Of a stretch of 64,000 bases of DNA, positions 8,716-17,127 are shown piece after piece. The notes under the pieces were generated by a model that worked only from the letters and a program-made list of their open reading frames with translations, was not told where the DNA came from and searched no databases. The first letter of the stretch is position 1, and every line of letters starts with the position of its first letter. The stretch is from contig JAFDWX010000003.1 of the NCBI GenBank assembly GCA_018268255.1, positions 271,740-335,739 on the forward strand, in the 5' to 3' direction. The translations under genes and the position numbers were made by a program. The stretch is from Armatimonadota bacterium (GTDB lineage Bacteria > Armatimonadota > Fimbriimonadia > Fimbriimonadales > Fimbriimonadaceae).

Positions 8716-10131
8716 ATGGCGACCGTAGCTGACCCCAAATTCCATTCGACTCGGTTAGAAGCCGAAGGTCGGGATCGAATTGCTCCAGCGCACAATGCAC
8801 TGGTGGCATGGGGCATGGCCAACTGCTTTTTGCTGATGGCCCAGCAGTACCTAACCTTCATCATGACCCCCCTGGGTGCTCAGAAATTCACTTTTGCCAG
8901 CATCATGGTTTGGGTCGGCGTCGCTTTGTGGACCAACAAGGCACCGCTTCGGGTTCCGGTCGGATTGGCGTTTATGCTGATCCTCAGTGCCTGGTTTTCA
9001 TTTACCACGATGTACAACCAGGTGACGATTGCCAGGACCACGGTCTTCAACGGCATGGACCTGCTGCTTTCTGTATATGCGCTTGCCTTTTTCCAAGGAT
9101 CCATGCTGGTCTGGATCGCACCGCATTCCAGGCGGATCATGGGCATCTCGACCTTGGTGGTCGGCATCGCCTCGTGCCTATTGGCAATTCTCCAGTTTGA
9201 GGGCGTTGGGCCCGCGCTCGCCATCTATAAGCGTATCCGGGACGCCGACATGATCCAGCAGGTCGTAGAAGGCGAAATCATCCGCGCGCCGGGATTGCAC
9301 TCGAACATCGGTAACGTCATTGCTTATGGCCTGATGGGTGCCCTGATGCTTGCTGCGATCTCAAAGTATCGTGCGCTCAAATGGTATGAATTCGCGGGAA
9401 TCTGCCTATTTCTGCTCTCCACCCTGCTGGTGCAGGTGCGAAACCAGCTGCCGGTCGTCGGGCTCATTTCGATCTGGCTCGCTGTCATTCTGCTCCGCCG
9501 GTATCGGCTGGCAGGAGGTGTGGTCGGTGCAGTCATGTTGGCCGCAGTTATCGTCTTCTTCCTTGCGAGGCAAGATCAATTCGGCTACATCTTGAATGCT
9601 GGTGCCTCCACGCTGGAGTACCGACAAACGGTCCTCTGGCCGCAGGGGTTCCATATCCTCAGTCAGCGTCCGCTTGTTGGAATCGGCGTGGAGCCGGCGT
9701 TCGTGGGATGGACCACTCAAATATTCCCTAATAAGTGGATGGCGGTTGGCCTCATGGACAACGGATGGCTTGTCGCCGGAATTTTTGGCGGTTATCCGGC
9801 GATCGCGTTGCTGGGTCTCACCGTTTTTTGTTTCTTGCTCGCGTCCATCCGGTCGTCCAATGAGCCGGCGGAAGACTACTGGCAACTCGCCTTTCGATAC
9901 GGAATGGTTGCTGTCTCCGTGTTCTTCGCGACCGGTATGTTCTTCGGCACCCTTTGGGGTAACCCCAACTCCGTCAACTTGTTCTTCATCTTGGCGGGAC
10001 TTTCACTCAACACCAATCCTGACTACCGTAAGGATCTTCCTGGCCTCGCGGGTCAGGTGGTGAACCCAGGCTGGTGGCGACAGAAGGCTCGACGTATCCT
10101 GGTTGGGGACATCGAACCCAAAACTCTGTAA
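8716..10131 (+). CDS. O-antigen ligase / Wzy-type polymerase family membrane protein
   Basis: This 471-residue protein has about ten to twelve predicted membrane helices. A conserved periplasmic-loop signature (RQTVLWPQGFHILSQRPLVGIGV) is the hallmark of the Wzy_C / O-antigen ligase superfamily. Within a Wzx/Wzy-type locus it most likely polymerises undecaprenyl-linked repeat units on the periplasmic face. The ATG directly follows the glycosyltransferase stop codon (TAAATGG), so the genes are co-translated. Polymerase and ligase cannot be separated by sequence alone; the linked flippase and chain-length protein favour polymerase. Confidence 0.82.
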   Translation: MATVADPKFHSTRLEAEGRDRIAPAHNALVAWGMANCFLLMAQQYLTFIMTPLGAQKFTFASIMVWVGVALWTNKAPLRVPVGLAFMLILSAWFSFTTMYNQVTIARTTVFNGMDLLLSVYALAFFQGSMLVWIAPHSRRIMGISTLVVGIASCLLAILQFEGVGPALAIYKRIRDADMIQQVVEGEIIRAPGLHSNIGNVIAYGLMGALMLAAISKYRALKWYEFAGICLFLLSTLLVQVRNQLPVVGLISIWLAVILLRRYRLAGGVVGAVMLAAVIVFFLARQDQFGYILNAGASTLEYRQTVLWPQGFHILSQRPLVGIGVEPAFVGWTTQIFPNKWMAVGLMDNGWLVAGIFGGYPAIALLGLTVFCFLLASIRSSNEPAEDYWQLAFRYGMVAVSVFFATGMFFGTLWGNPNSVNLFFILAGLSLNTNPDYRKDLPGLAGQVVNPGWWRQKARRILVGDIEPKTL

Positions 10132-10212
10132 TTCGGCAAACTAGATTTGTCGTCCACGCTCAAGTCTCGCCCATCCGGGTCCGAAACTATAGGCTGGTAC
10201 GGTCGAGATTGT

Positions 10213-11418
10213 ATGGCAGTTCTAGCGGAAAATTCTGAGCAGATGCCCATCGGGCAGCCGCAGCCTGTGGCATCCGATGAGAAGATCAAGAAACTTGATT
10301 GGATCGATGCTCTGCGAGGACTTGCCGTCCTTGGTGTAATCAACGTCCACTGCCTGCTTTCCACCCATGTCGATGGCGGGAAGGCACCCTGGATGCCCCA
10401 GTGGCTCTACAACTTGCTTCATTCAGGCATGTACGGAGTCCAACTGTTCTTCATCGTTTCGGCCTACACGATGTTTCACTCGTACTATGGCCGCAAGGGT
10501 GAAGCGCACGCTGCCCGGAACTTCTTCATTCGGCGCTACTTTCGAATCGCGCCGATGTTTTACTTTGGCATCGTGCTTTACCTGGGATTCAATCTCGTGG
10601 CGTGGAAGGAACCTCGGCCGATTGAATCCATTCTGCTCACAGCGACGTTCACCCATGGGTTCAGCCCGAGGTGGATCAACGAGGTGGTCGCCGGAGGCTG
10701 GTCGATTGCGGTCGAGTTCACGTTCTATCTCCTGGTTCCGTGGTTAGCTCACAAACTCACGTCGTTCCTCAGAGCGGCCGAGTTTCTGACTCTGACCCTT
10801 GCCGTTGGGGTGGTGCTGTACGTCCTCGGCGTTCTTGGAATGCAAGGTCGCCTGGGACTCCCGCTCCAGGACTTCACGCAGCAGTATTTTGGCGACGACT
10901 TCTTCCTTTACTACTGGCTCCCGAACCAGCTGCCGGTGTTCGCATTCGGCTTTGTACTGTACTTCCTGATGCAGAAACTCCTCCGACAGCCGGAACCAAA
11001 ATGGTCCAAAGCAATGCTCGTCGCGGGACTGGCCCTCATGGTGATCTTCGGATGTCTTCGGCCAGGAGGCGTTTTAGGGCATCTCCCGTTCGCCGTAGCG
11101 TTCTTCCTTTTCAGCATAGGGATGGCGCTAGTGAGACCCAAGATCTTTGTCAATGCCGCAATTCAGAAGATTGGCGTGGACAGTTTTGGAATCTACATCT
11201 GGCATTACGCCATTAAGGGTGGCTTCGACCGTGTACTTCCGCGACTGGGATTGGATCACGACTCGCCCTACTACCTCCTAGTGCTGATTCCGCTTGTCAT
11301 TGGAACCGCGTACATGATGTCGGAATTGACGCGGGTCACTGTGGAAGAGCCAGGGCAGAACTTAGCGCGAAAGCTCATCAAAAAGCTTCAACAAGGTGCA
11401 AAACCACAGCCTGCCTGA
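10213..11418 (+). CDS. acyltransferase 3 family membrane protein (exopolysaccharide O-acyltransferase)
   Basis: This roughly 401-residue protein has about ten hydrophobic segments and the acyltransferase-3 N-terminal signature LDWIDALRGLAVLGVINVH, with the Arg of LRG and the catalytic-type His. The FFIRRYFRIAPMFYFGI and WSIAVEFTFYLL segments are also typical. Such proteins move acetyl or related acyl groups onto sugars at the inner membrane, so it probably decorates the repeat unit. A longer frame from TTG 10147 exists, but ATG 10213 is preferred because the extra 22 residues are polar and unlike the family. It lies 81 bases after the polymerase gene. Confidence 0.88.
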   Translation: MAVLAENSEQMPIGQPQPVASDEKIKKLDWIDALRGLAVLGVINVHCLLSTHVDGGKAPWMPQWLYNLLHSGMYGVQLFFIVSAYTMFHSYYGRKGEAHAARNFFIRRYFRIAPMFYFGIVLYLGFNLVAWKEPRPIESILLTATFTHGFSPRWINEVVAGGWSIAVEFTFYLLVPWLAHKLTSFLRAAEFLTLTLAVGVVLYVLGVLGMQGRLGLPLQDFTQQYFGDDFFLYYWLPNQLPVFAFGFVLYFLMQKLLRQPEPKWSKAMLVAGLALMVIFGCLRPGGVLGHLPFAVAFFLFSIGMALVRPKIFVNAAIQKIGVDSFGIYIWHYAIKGGFDRVLPRLGLDHDSPYYLLVLIPLVIGTAYMMSELTRVTVEEPGQNLARKLIKKLQQGAKPQPA

Positions 11419-11513
11419 TCTCAGCACTGCGCTAAATGCACCTTATTCCCTCCTGTTGGGATGTGGTCAGGTCCTCGTACTAGCAATAATAGGGAATAGC
11501 ACCGCTCACTCGC

Positions 11514-12419
11514 ATGGCAAACAACACCGAGTATCCCAAAATCAGCATCGTTACTCCCTCCTACAACCAGGCGGAATTTTTGGAGGAAACGATGTTGTCT
11601 GTTTTCAACCAAAAGTATCCCAATCTCGAGTACATCGTCATCGATGGAGGCAGCACCGACGGTTCCGTTGAAATCATCAAGAAATACGAAGATCGACTTG
11701 CCTACTGGGTGAGTGAGAAGGATAGTGGCCAGGTCGACGCAATCAATAAGGGGCTGTCCAGAGTCACAGGCGATATCATCGCCTTTCTTAACAGCGATGA
11801 CGTCTATTTGCCGGGCACCTTTAACATTGTGCTCAACGAGTTTCGGCTGCATCCCGAGGTTAAGTGGATTTCCGCGCCGTCGCTTCGATTCGCAGAAAAT
11901 GAAGTGATCTCCGAGCTCAAGCACAAGATCAAAGACGACCGAGTGCGATGGCTCACCTACTGCCCACTCGCCCAACCCTCCACTTTTTGGATGCGAGACA
12001 TTCAGGACAAAGTGGGATTGTTGGATCCAAGCTTCCACTTCTGTTTGGACTACGAATACTGGGTCCGTTTCGTATTCGCCGGTTATTCGGTCCATTTCAT
12101 CAATCGACCGCTTTCGGCTTATCGGTACCACGGCGAAAGCAAGACCGTGTCCTCCCGCGAGAAATTTTGGGCTGAAGAGGATCGTCTTCGGGCAAAGTAC
12201 GAAGGTCAACTCACTGCGGTCGAAAAGTCCATTCTCAAGCGAAAGGTTGCCAAGAAGATGCGAGACCAGAGCTACTACCGGGTTCTGGTAATCCTCCGCA
12301 CCAAGGGAATCCAGGCAGCAAGGGAAGAGTTTTCCAAGGTCGTAAAGGCAGATCCGACCAACCTTGCCACACGCACCGGCATTGTGACCGCGATCAGGGT
12401 ATTACTCAATCGTGCCTGA
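11514..12419 (+). CDS. GT2 family glycosyltransferase
   Basis: This 301-residue enzyme has a classical GT-A start, ISIVTPSYNQAEFLEETMLSV, followed by IVIDGGSTDGSVEII, the EKDSGQVDAINKGL block and the metal motif AFLNSDDVYLP. These features match the WcaA-like GT2 subgroup that builds exopolysaccharide repeat units. It is preceded by a 95-base gap with an 8-bp inverted repeat (TATTCCCT / AGGGAATA) of unknown meaning. Its stop overlaps the GTG start of the flippase gene by eight bases. The sugar specificity is unknown. Confidence 0.9.
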   Translation: MANNTEYPKISIVTPSYNQAEFLEETMLSVFNQKYPNLEYIVIDGGSTDGSVEIIKKYEDRLAYWVSEKDSGQVDAINKGLSRVTGDIIAFLNSDDVYLPGTFNIVLNEFRLHPEVKWISAPSLRFAENEVISELKHKIKDDRVRWLTYCPLAQPSTFWMRDIQDKVGLLDPSFHFCLDYEYWVRFVFAGYSVHFINRPLSAYRYHGESKTVSSREKFWAEEDRLRAKYEGQLTAVEKSILKRKVAKKMRDQSYYRVLVILRTKGIQAAREEFSKVVKADPTNLATRTGIVTAIRVLLNRA

Positions 12420-13965
12420 GCCCACGCCAGAACCCGCCAAGACCCCGGCGTCCGAGCCAAGCAAGGCGAAGGGCGCAATCGTGCTCAGCGCGGCTCGCTT
12501 TTTGGCGCTGATCACACAGCTGATCCTCCCGCCGGTCGTCATGGGCATTCTCGGTGGCCCGGGAAATGGGAAAGTAGCGTGGGGCATCTGCGTACTTGCG
12601 GGAGTTTTCAGCGGTTGGGGAATTCTGGCCGATCCCGGATTCCAAGAGGGTGGACTGGCCATGCTGCTCCGATCTCAGTCAGACAAGGACGAGCACAATC
12701 ACGCCGATGTCTGGCGAACGCACCTCATTTGTGCTCTCGGACACGCCTTGTTTGCGTTGGGCATGTTCGCCCTGGTGGGAGCCTTCTACCAGGACAAAGA
12801 CCTCAAAGGGGACACATTTCCCATCATTGTGATGGCGGGTTTTTGGTACGGCGCGCAAGTGATCCTGAGCGTCAACCAGCAGTACTACACGGCGACCAAG
12901 CAGTTCAAGAAGATGGCGACGCTCAACGCCAGTAACACCTTGGTGGGCAGCAGTATGGCGCTGTTCTTTACTTACCTTCGGCCCCAGCCGACCTCTTACA
13001 TATTCGGAATCATGGTGGGGTCGATGATGATCTCGCTGTCGTCGCTGTTCTCCATCCAGCGGGACGAGTACCGAAAGGGACACGGAAAGTTTGATAAGGG
13101 GCTCGCGAAAGCATTTGTCAAAGTGGGAATCAAGGGTTACCCTAACCGCCTCATGTCGATGATCGCCGGATCGGTGGACAGAGTGCTCTTGGGATCTGCA
13201 GTGTCGAAGGAGTCGCTCACCAATTACGATCTCTCCCAGAAAATACCGTTCGGTCTATCTGACCTCACGGCAAGCGTGCGGCAGACCATTCAGGCTGATG
13301 TGGCGAAGGCTCATGTGGAGGGCGAGCACCTTTTCACACGAGCGATCGACCGCTATAGCAGGATGAGCCTTGCCATCGCGTCGATCTGCATTCTGGTCCC
13401 TTGCGGTTTTGGTGCTCCGCTGCTCGCCATTTGGCTCAAGGAGCGGGCCTACGCGGGAGGTGCCGCTGTGATGCTTGGAATGGCGATCTACCGAACAATG
13501 GAGGTCTATTTCACCTGCTACGGAGTGGGAATCAACGCAGCAAAGAGACCCGAGTTGATGTATCCCCCGATTATTTGGAATTCGGGAGTGACGTTGTTCG
13601 CAACAATTCCCATGGTCCGCGCGTTCGGGATCGAGGGGCTGGGAATTATGAACGCCTTGATCGACATCGTCCTTCTGGTCCCGTTCGCTTGGTACATGCG
13701 TCGCGTCCTGGTGCCCCACCTCAACCTGAGCGATCATCTTGGAAAGACCTGCGCCATTTTGATCGTCGCCGGTGCTTGGTCTATTGGAGCGTTCTACTTG
13801 ATGCGTCTGGAGTTCTTCAGGCACTACGCGATCTTGGCTTTGCCTTTGATCCCAATCTTTGCGATGCTGGCCGGTATCTTCATCTTTGGGCTTCGTCTTG
13901 CGCCGATGCCGAACTCTATTGCCAGGCGACTTCCGACTTCCATGCGTACGCGGCTAGATGCCTAA
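12412..13965 (+). CDS. Wzx-type polysaccharide flippase (MATE/MVF fold)
   Basis: This 517-residue protein has a Pro/Glu/Ala-rich cytoplasmic start, then about twelve to fourteen membrane helices. The arrangement is that of the polysaccharide-transporter family, which flips undecaprenyl-linked repeat units across the inner membrane. Supporting segments are AARFLALITQLILPPVVMGILGGPGNGKVAWG at the start and the amphipathic VGIKGYPNRLMSMIAGSVDRVLL in the middle. The GTG start (12412) overlaps the preceding glycosyltransferase gene by eight bases. It is the last plus-strand gene of the locus. Identity as Wzx rests on topology and context rather than a single motif. Confidence 0.82.
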   Translation: MPEPTPEPAKTPASEPSKAKGAIVLSAARFLALITQLILPPVVMGILGGPGNGKVAWGICVLAGVFSGWGILADPGFQEGGLAMLLRSQSDKDEHNHADVWRTHLICALGHALFALGMFALVGAFYQDKDLKGDTFPIIVMAGFWYGAQVILSVNQQYYTATKQFKKMATLNASNTLVGSSMALFFTYLRPQPTSYIFGIMVGSMMISLSSLFSIQRDEYRKGHGKFDKGLAKAFVKVGIKGYPNRLMSMIAGSVDRVLLGSAVSKESLTNYDLSQKIPFGLSDLTASVRQTIQADVAKAHVEGEHLFTRAIDRYSRMSLAIASICILVPCGFGAPLLAIWLKERAYAGGAAVMLGMAIYRTMEVYFTCYGVGINAAKRPELMYPPIIWNSGVTLFATIPMVRAFGIEGLGIMNALIDIVLLVPFAWYMRRVLVPHLNLSDHLGKTCAILIVAGAWSIGAFYLMRLEFFRHYAILALPLIPIFAMLAGIFIFGLRLAPMPNSIARRLPTSMRTRLDA

Positions 13966-13974
13966 AGCAAATGA

Positions 13975-13994
13975 AGGGCCCCGTAGGGAGCCCT
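13975..13994 (+). terminator. possible terminator after the flippase gene
   Basis: A GC-rich hairpin (AGGGC..CCC pairing with GGG..GCCCT around a GTA loop, one bulged A) starts ten bases past the flippase stop. No T-tract follows, so it is a weak call, but it lies between convergent genes. Confidence 0.35.
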
Positions 13995-14022
13995 CCATAA
14001 TCTGTCCGACTCTAGTGTTGGT

Positions 14023-16134
14023 TTACAGCAGACTCGGAGAGTCGGTAGACGGCAGCGGTGGGATCGTCGACCGGAACGTGCTGGGCTGGAGACCTACGTT
14101 CGAGAGCGTGAAGCCTTGGAAGCCGCTCTGGTCGGCATTGCTGCCTGCTGTTGCACGATAGTCTCCGTTGAAGCTGTCGAGAAATCCCGGCAACAACCCA
14201 TCGTAGTTCGTACCGAAGTTGATGGCCTTTTCCCCATCGCCGTAGGTAAGCGTTTCCACGTTCTGGGCGAACTCCAGCGCCGACGACGATGAGTTGACCA
14301 TGACGTTCTCCCCGATTCGGTTGTATTTCGGTGCCAAGCGGTCATCGGATGCAATCGATGGGAGGCGCGGGTACGCCGTGCTGTAAGGCGGCTGAGTATA
14401 GTTGACGGCTGCTAGCGCGGCGTCGTAGTTGTACTGAGCCCACAGTCCTGGGTTGTTGTAGCCACGTGCGTCAGCGTAAATCGCAGTCCGGTTGTTCTCA
14501 AACACGTTGTTTTCAATCGTGTTCTCACGTCCGCCGCCGATGTGGATTCCGATGCCCACTCTGCGGAATACGTTGTTTTCAACGGTTGCGCCGCAGTACA
14601 GGTCGTCAAGATACAAACCGCCAACGATGTGCGACGCAGAGTTATTGGGCTTGTCGATTCGACCCACGATGTCTTGGAACAGGTTGTTTCGGACAACCAT
14701 GCCTCGAGATGTGATGTCGCGGCCGAAGTAGAGCGCTCCGCAGTCCTCGGTTTCCATGCAAAGGCGGAAGAATTGATTGTTTTCGATCGTATGGTTGTTG
14801 CCTTCGGCGAGCATTCCAACGTGAGGGCCTTCCTCGATTCGGTTGTTGGTAGCCAGGTTGCCGCATCCATAGAGATGGATACCGGGCCGGTATGCACGCA
14901 CCGTTTGAGCGAAGTGGTGGACGTGGCAGTTCCGCACGATGTTGTTTCCAGCCGTCAGGGTGTACCGGTTTCCACCGTTCCATTGAATTCCTGATTCACC
15001 CGTGCCGTATACGTCGCAATCTTCAATGACGCTGTTGGTGAGACTGATGGAGGTCACACCCATACTTCCCACGTTGCGCACGGTGCAGCCGCGGATGGTC
15101 AGGTTGGTGCCGCCACTGATGTCGATACCGTTCTTGCGTGACCCTTGGATCACAAACCCTTCGATCGTGAGGTTTTTCCCGAAACTCACGCTCATCACGC
15201 TCTGGGGCATGGAGGTGATCCAAACTCGCTTGGTCAGGTTGGTAGCTTTCGGATAATACAGGAGTGTCCCGTCTCGTTGATTGATCCAATACTCGCCCGG
15301 TTGATCGAGTTCTTCCACAACATTGACGTACTTGTATCGCATGTCCCGGTTCACGCCGTAGGATGCGTTATTGTCCAGTGTTGCCGTGCCTGCGTTCGCA
15401 TCGATCGTGGCGTGATCCGTGTCATCCGCCCAATCGTAGCCAAGGTATCCGCTGATCCATACGGAGTTGGATGACCACTTCTTGTACCGGTCTTCAGAGA
15501 GTTTAAGTGTGTTGCTGGAATAGGATTGGTTAGAAGGCGTGTAAAGCCACCCGGTGTTGGGATATTGCGCGACTTCCTCGCGTTGCCCATCGAAAAAGAG
15601 CTCTGACTGAAGGTCCGAGGTGCTAAATTTTCCACCGCGTCGTCTGAGGAACTGGCTTCCGCGATAGCTGCGAATGTTAGTCGAACGGATATAGGGCCAT
15701 ACAGTCGGAGAGATAAACTGGGCGTACGATCTCGCCGGCCTTCTCCACATCGTGATGTACCGGCCTGCGTCCAAGATGACCTGTCCAGGCGTTTCCGCCT
15801 TGATGGTCATGGGAATGTCGGGCATCGTATCGTTGGATGTGATGACAATGGGAGTAGTCAGGTTGTAGGTCCCATTCATCCAGGTGATCATCACGCCACT
15901 TGGGTCGAGCCACCCTTTCGCCTTATAGTTGCGGACAACATTGAGTGCCCCAGCCATGGTCTTCTTGGGACCAGTCTTTGCAACCTTATTAACGGTTGGA
16001 GAAAGGCCATCATAGCTGTCATTGCCTCTTGAGCCAACGTAAATGTCGAGACGGGCAGTCGCTGTAGCGGTGAGTCCCCACACACCTGCCACCAGCGCAA
16101 ATCCCAATTTGCCAATTCTGTTTCGATAATCCAT
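14023..16134 (-). CDS. secreted right-handed parallel beta-helix repeat protein
   Basis: This protein of about 703 residues has a signal peptide (MDYRNRIGKLGFALVAGVWG, cleavage near TATA) and DIYVGSRGNDSYDGLSPTVN, the usual opening of secreted beta-helix proteins. Many rungs follow with N-rich turns such as NLTIRGCTVRNVG, NSVIEDCDVYG, NIVRNCHVHH, NRIEEGPHVGM and NTIENNVFENN. This fold is used by polysaccharide lyases, epimerases and glycan-binding proteins. The ATG at 16134 follows GGTGGAG; an upstream GTG at 16152 is less likely. It probably shares a transcript with the sugar transferase gene upstream. A role in trimming or binding the exopolysaccharide is inferred; no catalytic residues can be assigned. 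Confidence 0.78.
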   Translation of the reverse strand: MDYRNRIGKLGFALVAGVWGLTATATARLDIYVGSRGNDSYDGLSPTVNKVAKTGPKKTMAGALNVVRNYKAKGWLDPSGVMITWMNGTYNLTTPIVITSNDTMPDIPMTIKAETPGQVILDAGRYITMWRRPARSYAQFISPTVWPYIRSTNIRSYRGSQFLRRRGGKFSTSDLQSELFFDGQREEVAQYPNTGWLYTPSNQSYSSNTLKLSEDRYKKWSSNSVWISGYLGYDWADDTDHATIDANAGTATLDNNASYGVNRDMRYKYVNVVEELDQPGEYWINQRDGTLLYYPKATNLTKRVWITSMPQSVMSVSFGKNLTIEGFVIQGSRKNGIDISGGTNLTIRGCTVRNVGSMGVTSISLTNSVIEDCDVYGTGESGIQWNGGNRYTLTAGNNIVRNCHVHHFAQTVRAYRPGIHLYGCGNLATNNRIEEGPHVGMLAEGNNHTIENNQFFRLCMETEDCGALYFGRDITSRGMVVRNNLFQDIVGRIDKPNNSASHIVGGLYLDDLYCGATVENNVFRRVGIGIHIGGGRENTIENNVFENNRTAIYADARGYNNPGLWAQYNYDAALAAVNYTQPPYSTAYPRLPSIASDDRLAPKYNRIGENVMVNSSSSALEFAQNVETLTYGDGEKAINFGTNYDGLLPGFLDSFNGDYRATAGSNADQSGFQGFTLSNVGLQPSTFRSTIPPLPSTDSPSLL

Positions 16135-16190
16135 AGTGATAAGCAACTCCACCAGGATCAGGGATTCCAGTTAGCAAAGGACGTCCCGAA

Positions 16191-16204
16191 CCGTATCGAT
16201 ACGG
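16191..16204. repeat. 14-bp perfect palindrome upstream of the beta-helix gene
   Basis: CCGTATCGATACGG lies 57 bases upstream of the beta-helix start, inside the 124-base gap after the sugar transferase gene. It could be an operator or mRNA hairpin. Only one copy is seen. Confidence 0.35.
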
Positions 16205-16258
16205 GGATGTTAGGGTTCCGGCATGGTCACCGGTAGTAGCATTACCAGACTGGGAAGA

Positions 16259-16921
16259 CTAGTAGGCGCCTTCGCCCTTCAACACGCTGTAGGGCGTTTT
16301 GAGCAGGATCTTGACGTCAGTCCAGAATGACATCTCGCGGATATAGCGGCGATCCAGCTCCATCCACTCTTCAAAGCTCAAATTCGAGCGACCCATGATC
16401 TGCCAGTAACACGTAATGCCAGGCTTGACAGAGAGCCGGGTTCGGGTCACTTCGTCGTACTTCTCGACTTCATGCGGAATGGGTGGTCGGGGACCTACCA
16501 GGGACATTTCCCCGATGAGAACGCTGTAAAGCTGCGGCAGTTCATCGAGGCTGTACTTGCGAAGGAATCGGCCAACCGGGGTGATACGCGGATCCCCCTT
16601 CATTTTAAAGATCGGGCCGTCCTTCTCGTTATGCTGCTTGAGCTGTTCCAGGAGTCGGTCCGCATCCACGCGCATGGATCGGAACTTAATGAAGGCGAAT
16701 TTCTTTCCACAGAGTCCGACGCGGGTCGATTTGTAGAAAATCGGCCCAGGGCTCGTGATTTTCACCGCCACGGCAATGGCGAAAAATATGGGGAAGAGCA
16801 GCACAAGCAGAATGAGCGCGCCGATAAAATCGAGCACCCTTTTTGCAGGCCAGTAAGGCACTGGATGAGGTGCCATATGGGCGCAACATTCCAACCGATC
16901 CACTTTCGCAACTGCAATCAT
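16259..16921 (-). CDS. undecaprenyl-phosphate sugar-1-phosphate transferase (WcaJ/WbaP-like PHPT)
   Basis: This polyprenyl-phosphate hexose-1-phosphate transferase starts repeat-unit synthesis by placing the first sugar-phosphate on undecaprenyl phosphate. It has one hydrophobic re-entrant segment (FIGALILLVLLFPIFFAIAVAV) and the catalytic core: KSTRVGLCGKKFAFIKFRSMR, GRFLRKYSLDELPQL (Asp-Glu catalytic pair) and MSLVGPRPP, ending VKPGITCYWQIMGRSNLSFEEW. Start 16921 is preferred because GAGGGGGG lies just upstream; a frame to 16963 exists. At 220 residues it is the minimal PglC-like to WcaJ C-terminal type. It is on the opposite strand from the rest of the locus and has its own promoter. Confidence 0.93.
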   Translation of the reverse strand: MIAVAKVDRLECCAHMAPHPVPYWPAKRVLDFIGALILLVLLFPIFFAIAVAVKITSPGPIFYKSTRVGLCGKKFAFIKFRSMRVDADRLLEQLKQHNEKDGPIFKMKGDPRITPVGRFLRKYSLDELPQLYSVLIGEMSLVGPRPPIPHEVEKYDEVTRTRLSVKPGITCYWQIMGRSNLSFEEWMELDRRYIREMSFWTDVKILLKTPYSVLKGEGAY

Positions 16922-17051
16922 TCCATGGCCCCCCTCATACCGGAACTCCGGCGATCTGGCCAAAACGGACGTCCAAAGGACTACAAATTAAATCCGATCG
17001 CTGGTTCCGGCCTCTGCTGTGAGCCGTTTCCACCCGCCATCGGGTTATGAC

Positions 17052-17080
17052 ATTATACCAACGGTAAGGTTCATTCCCAA
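17052..17080 (-). promoter_or_regulatory. strong extended -10 promoter for the sugar transferase gene
   Basis: On the minus strand TTGGGA (17075-17080), a 17-base spacer and a perfect TATAAT (17052-17057) preceded by TGG form an extended -10 promoter. It would start transcription near 17045, about 125 bases before the transferase start codon. Confidence 0.65.
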
Positions 17081-17127
17081 ACCCGGTATTTTTTCCTAAT
17101 CTGATGGGCAGATATGGCGAACTCTGC

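Noticed and set aside
11421-12209. Long antisense frame of 262 codons
   Set aside because: It lies wholly opposite a clear GT2 glycosyltransferase gene and shows no domain.
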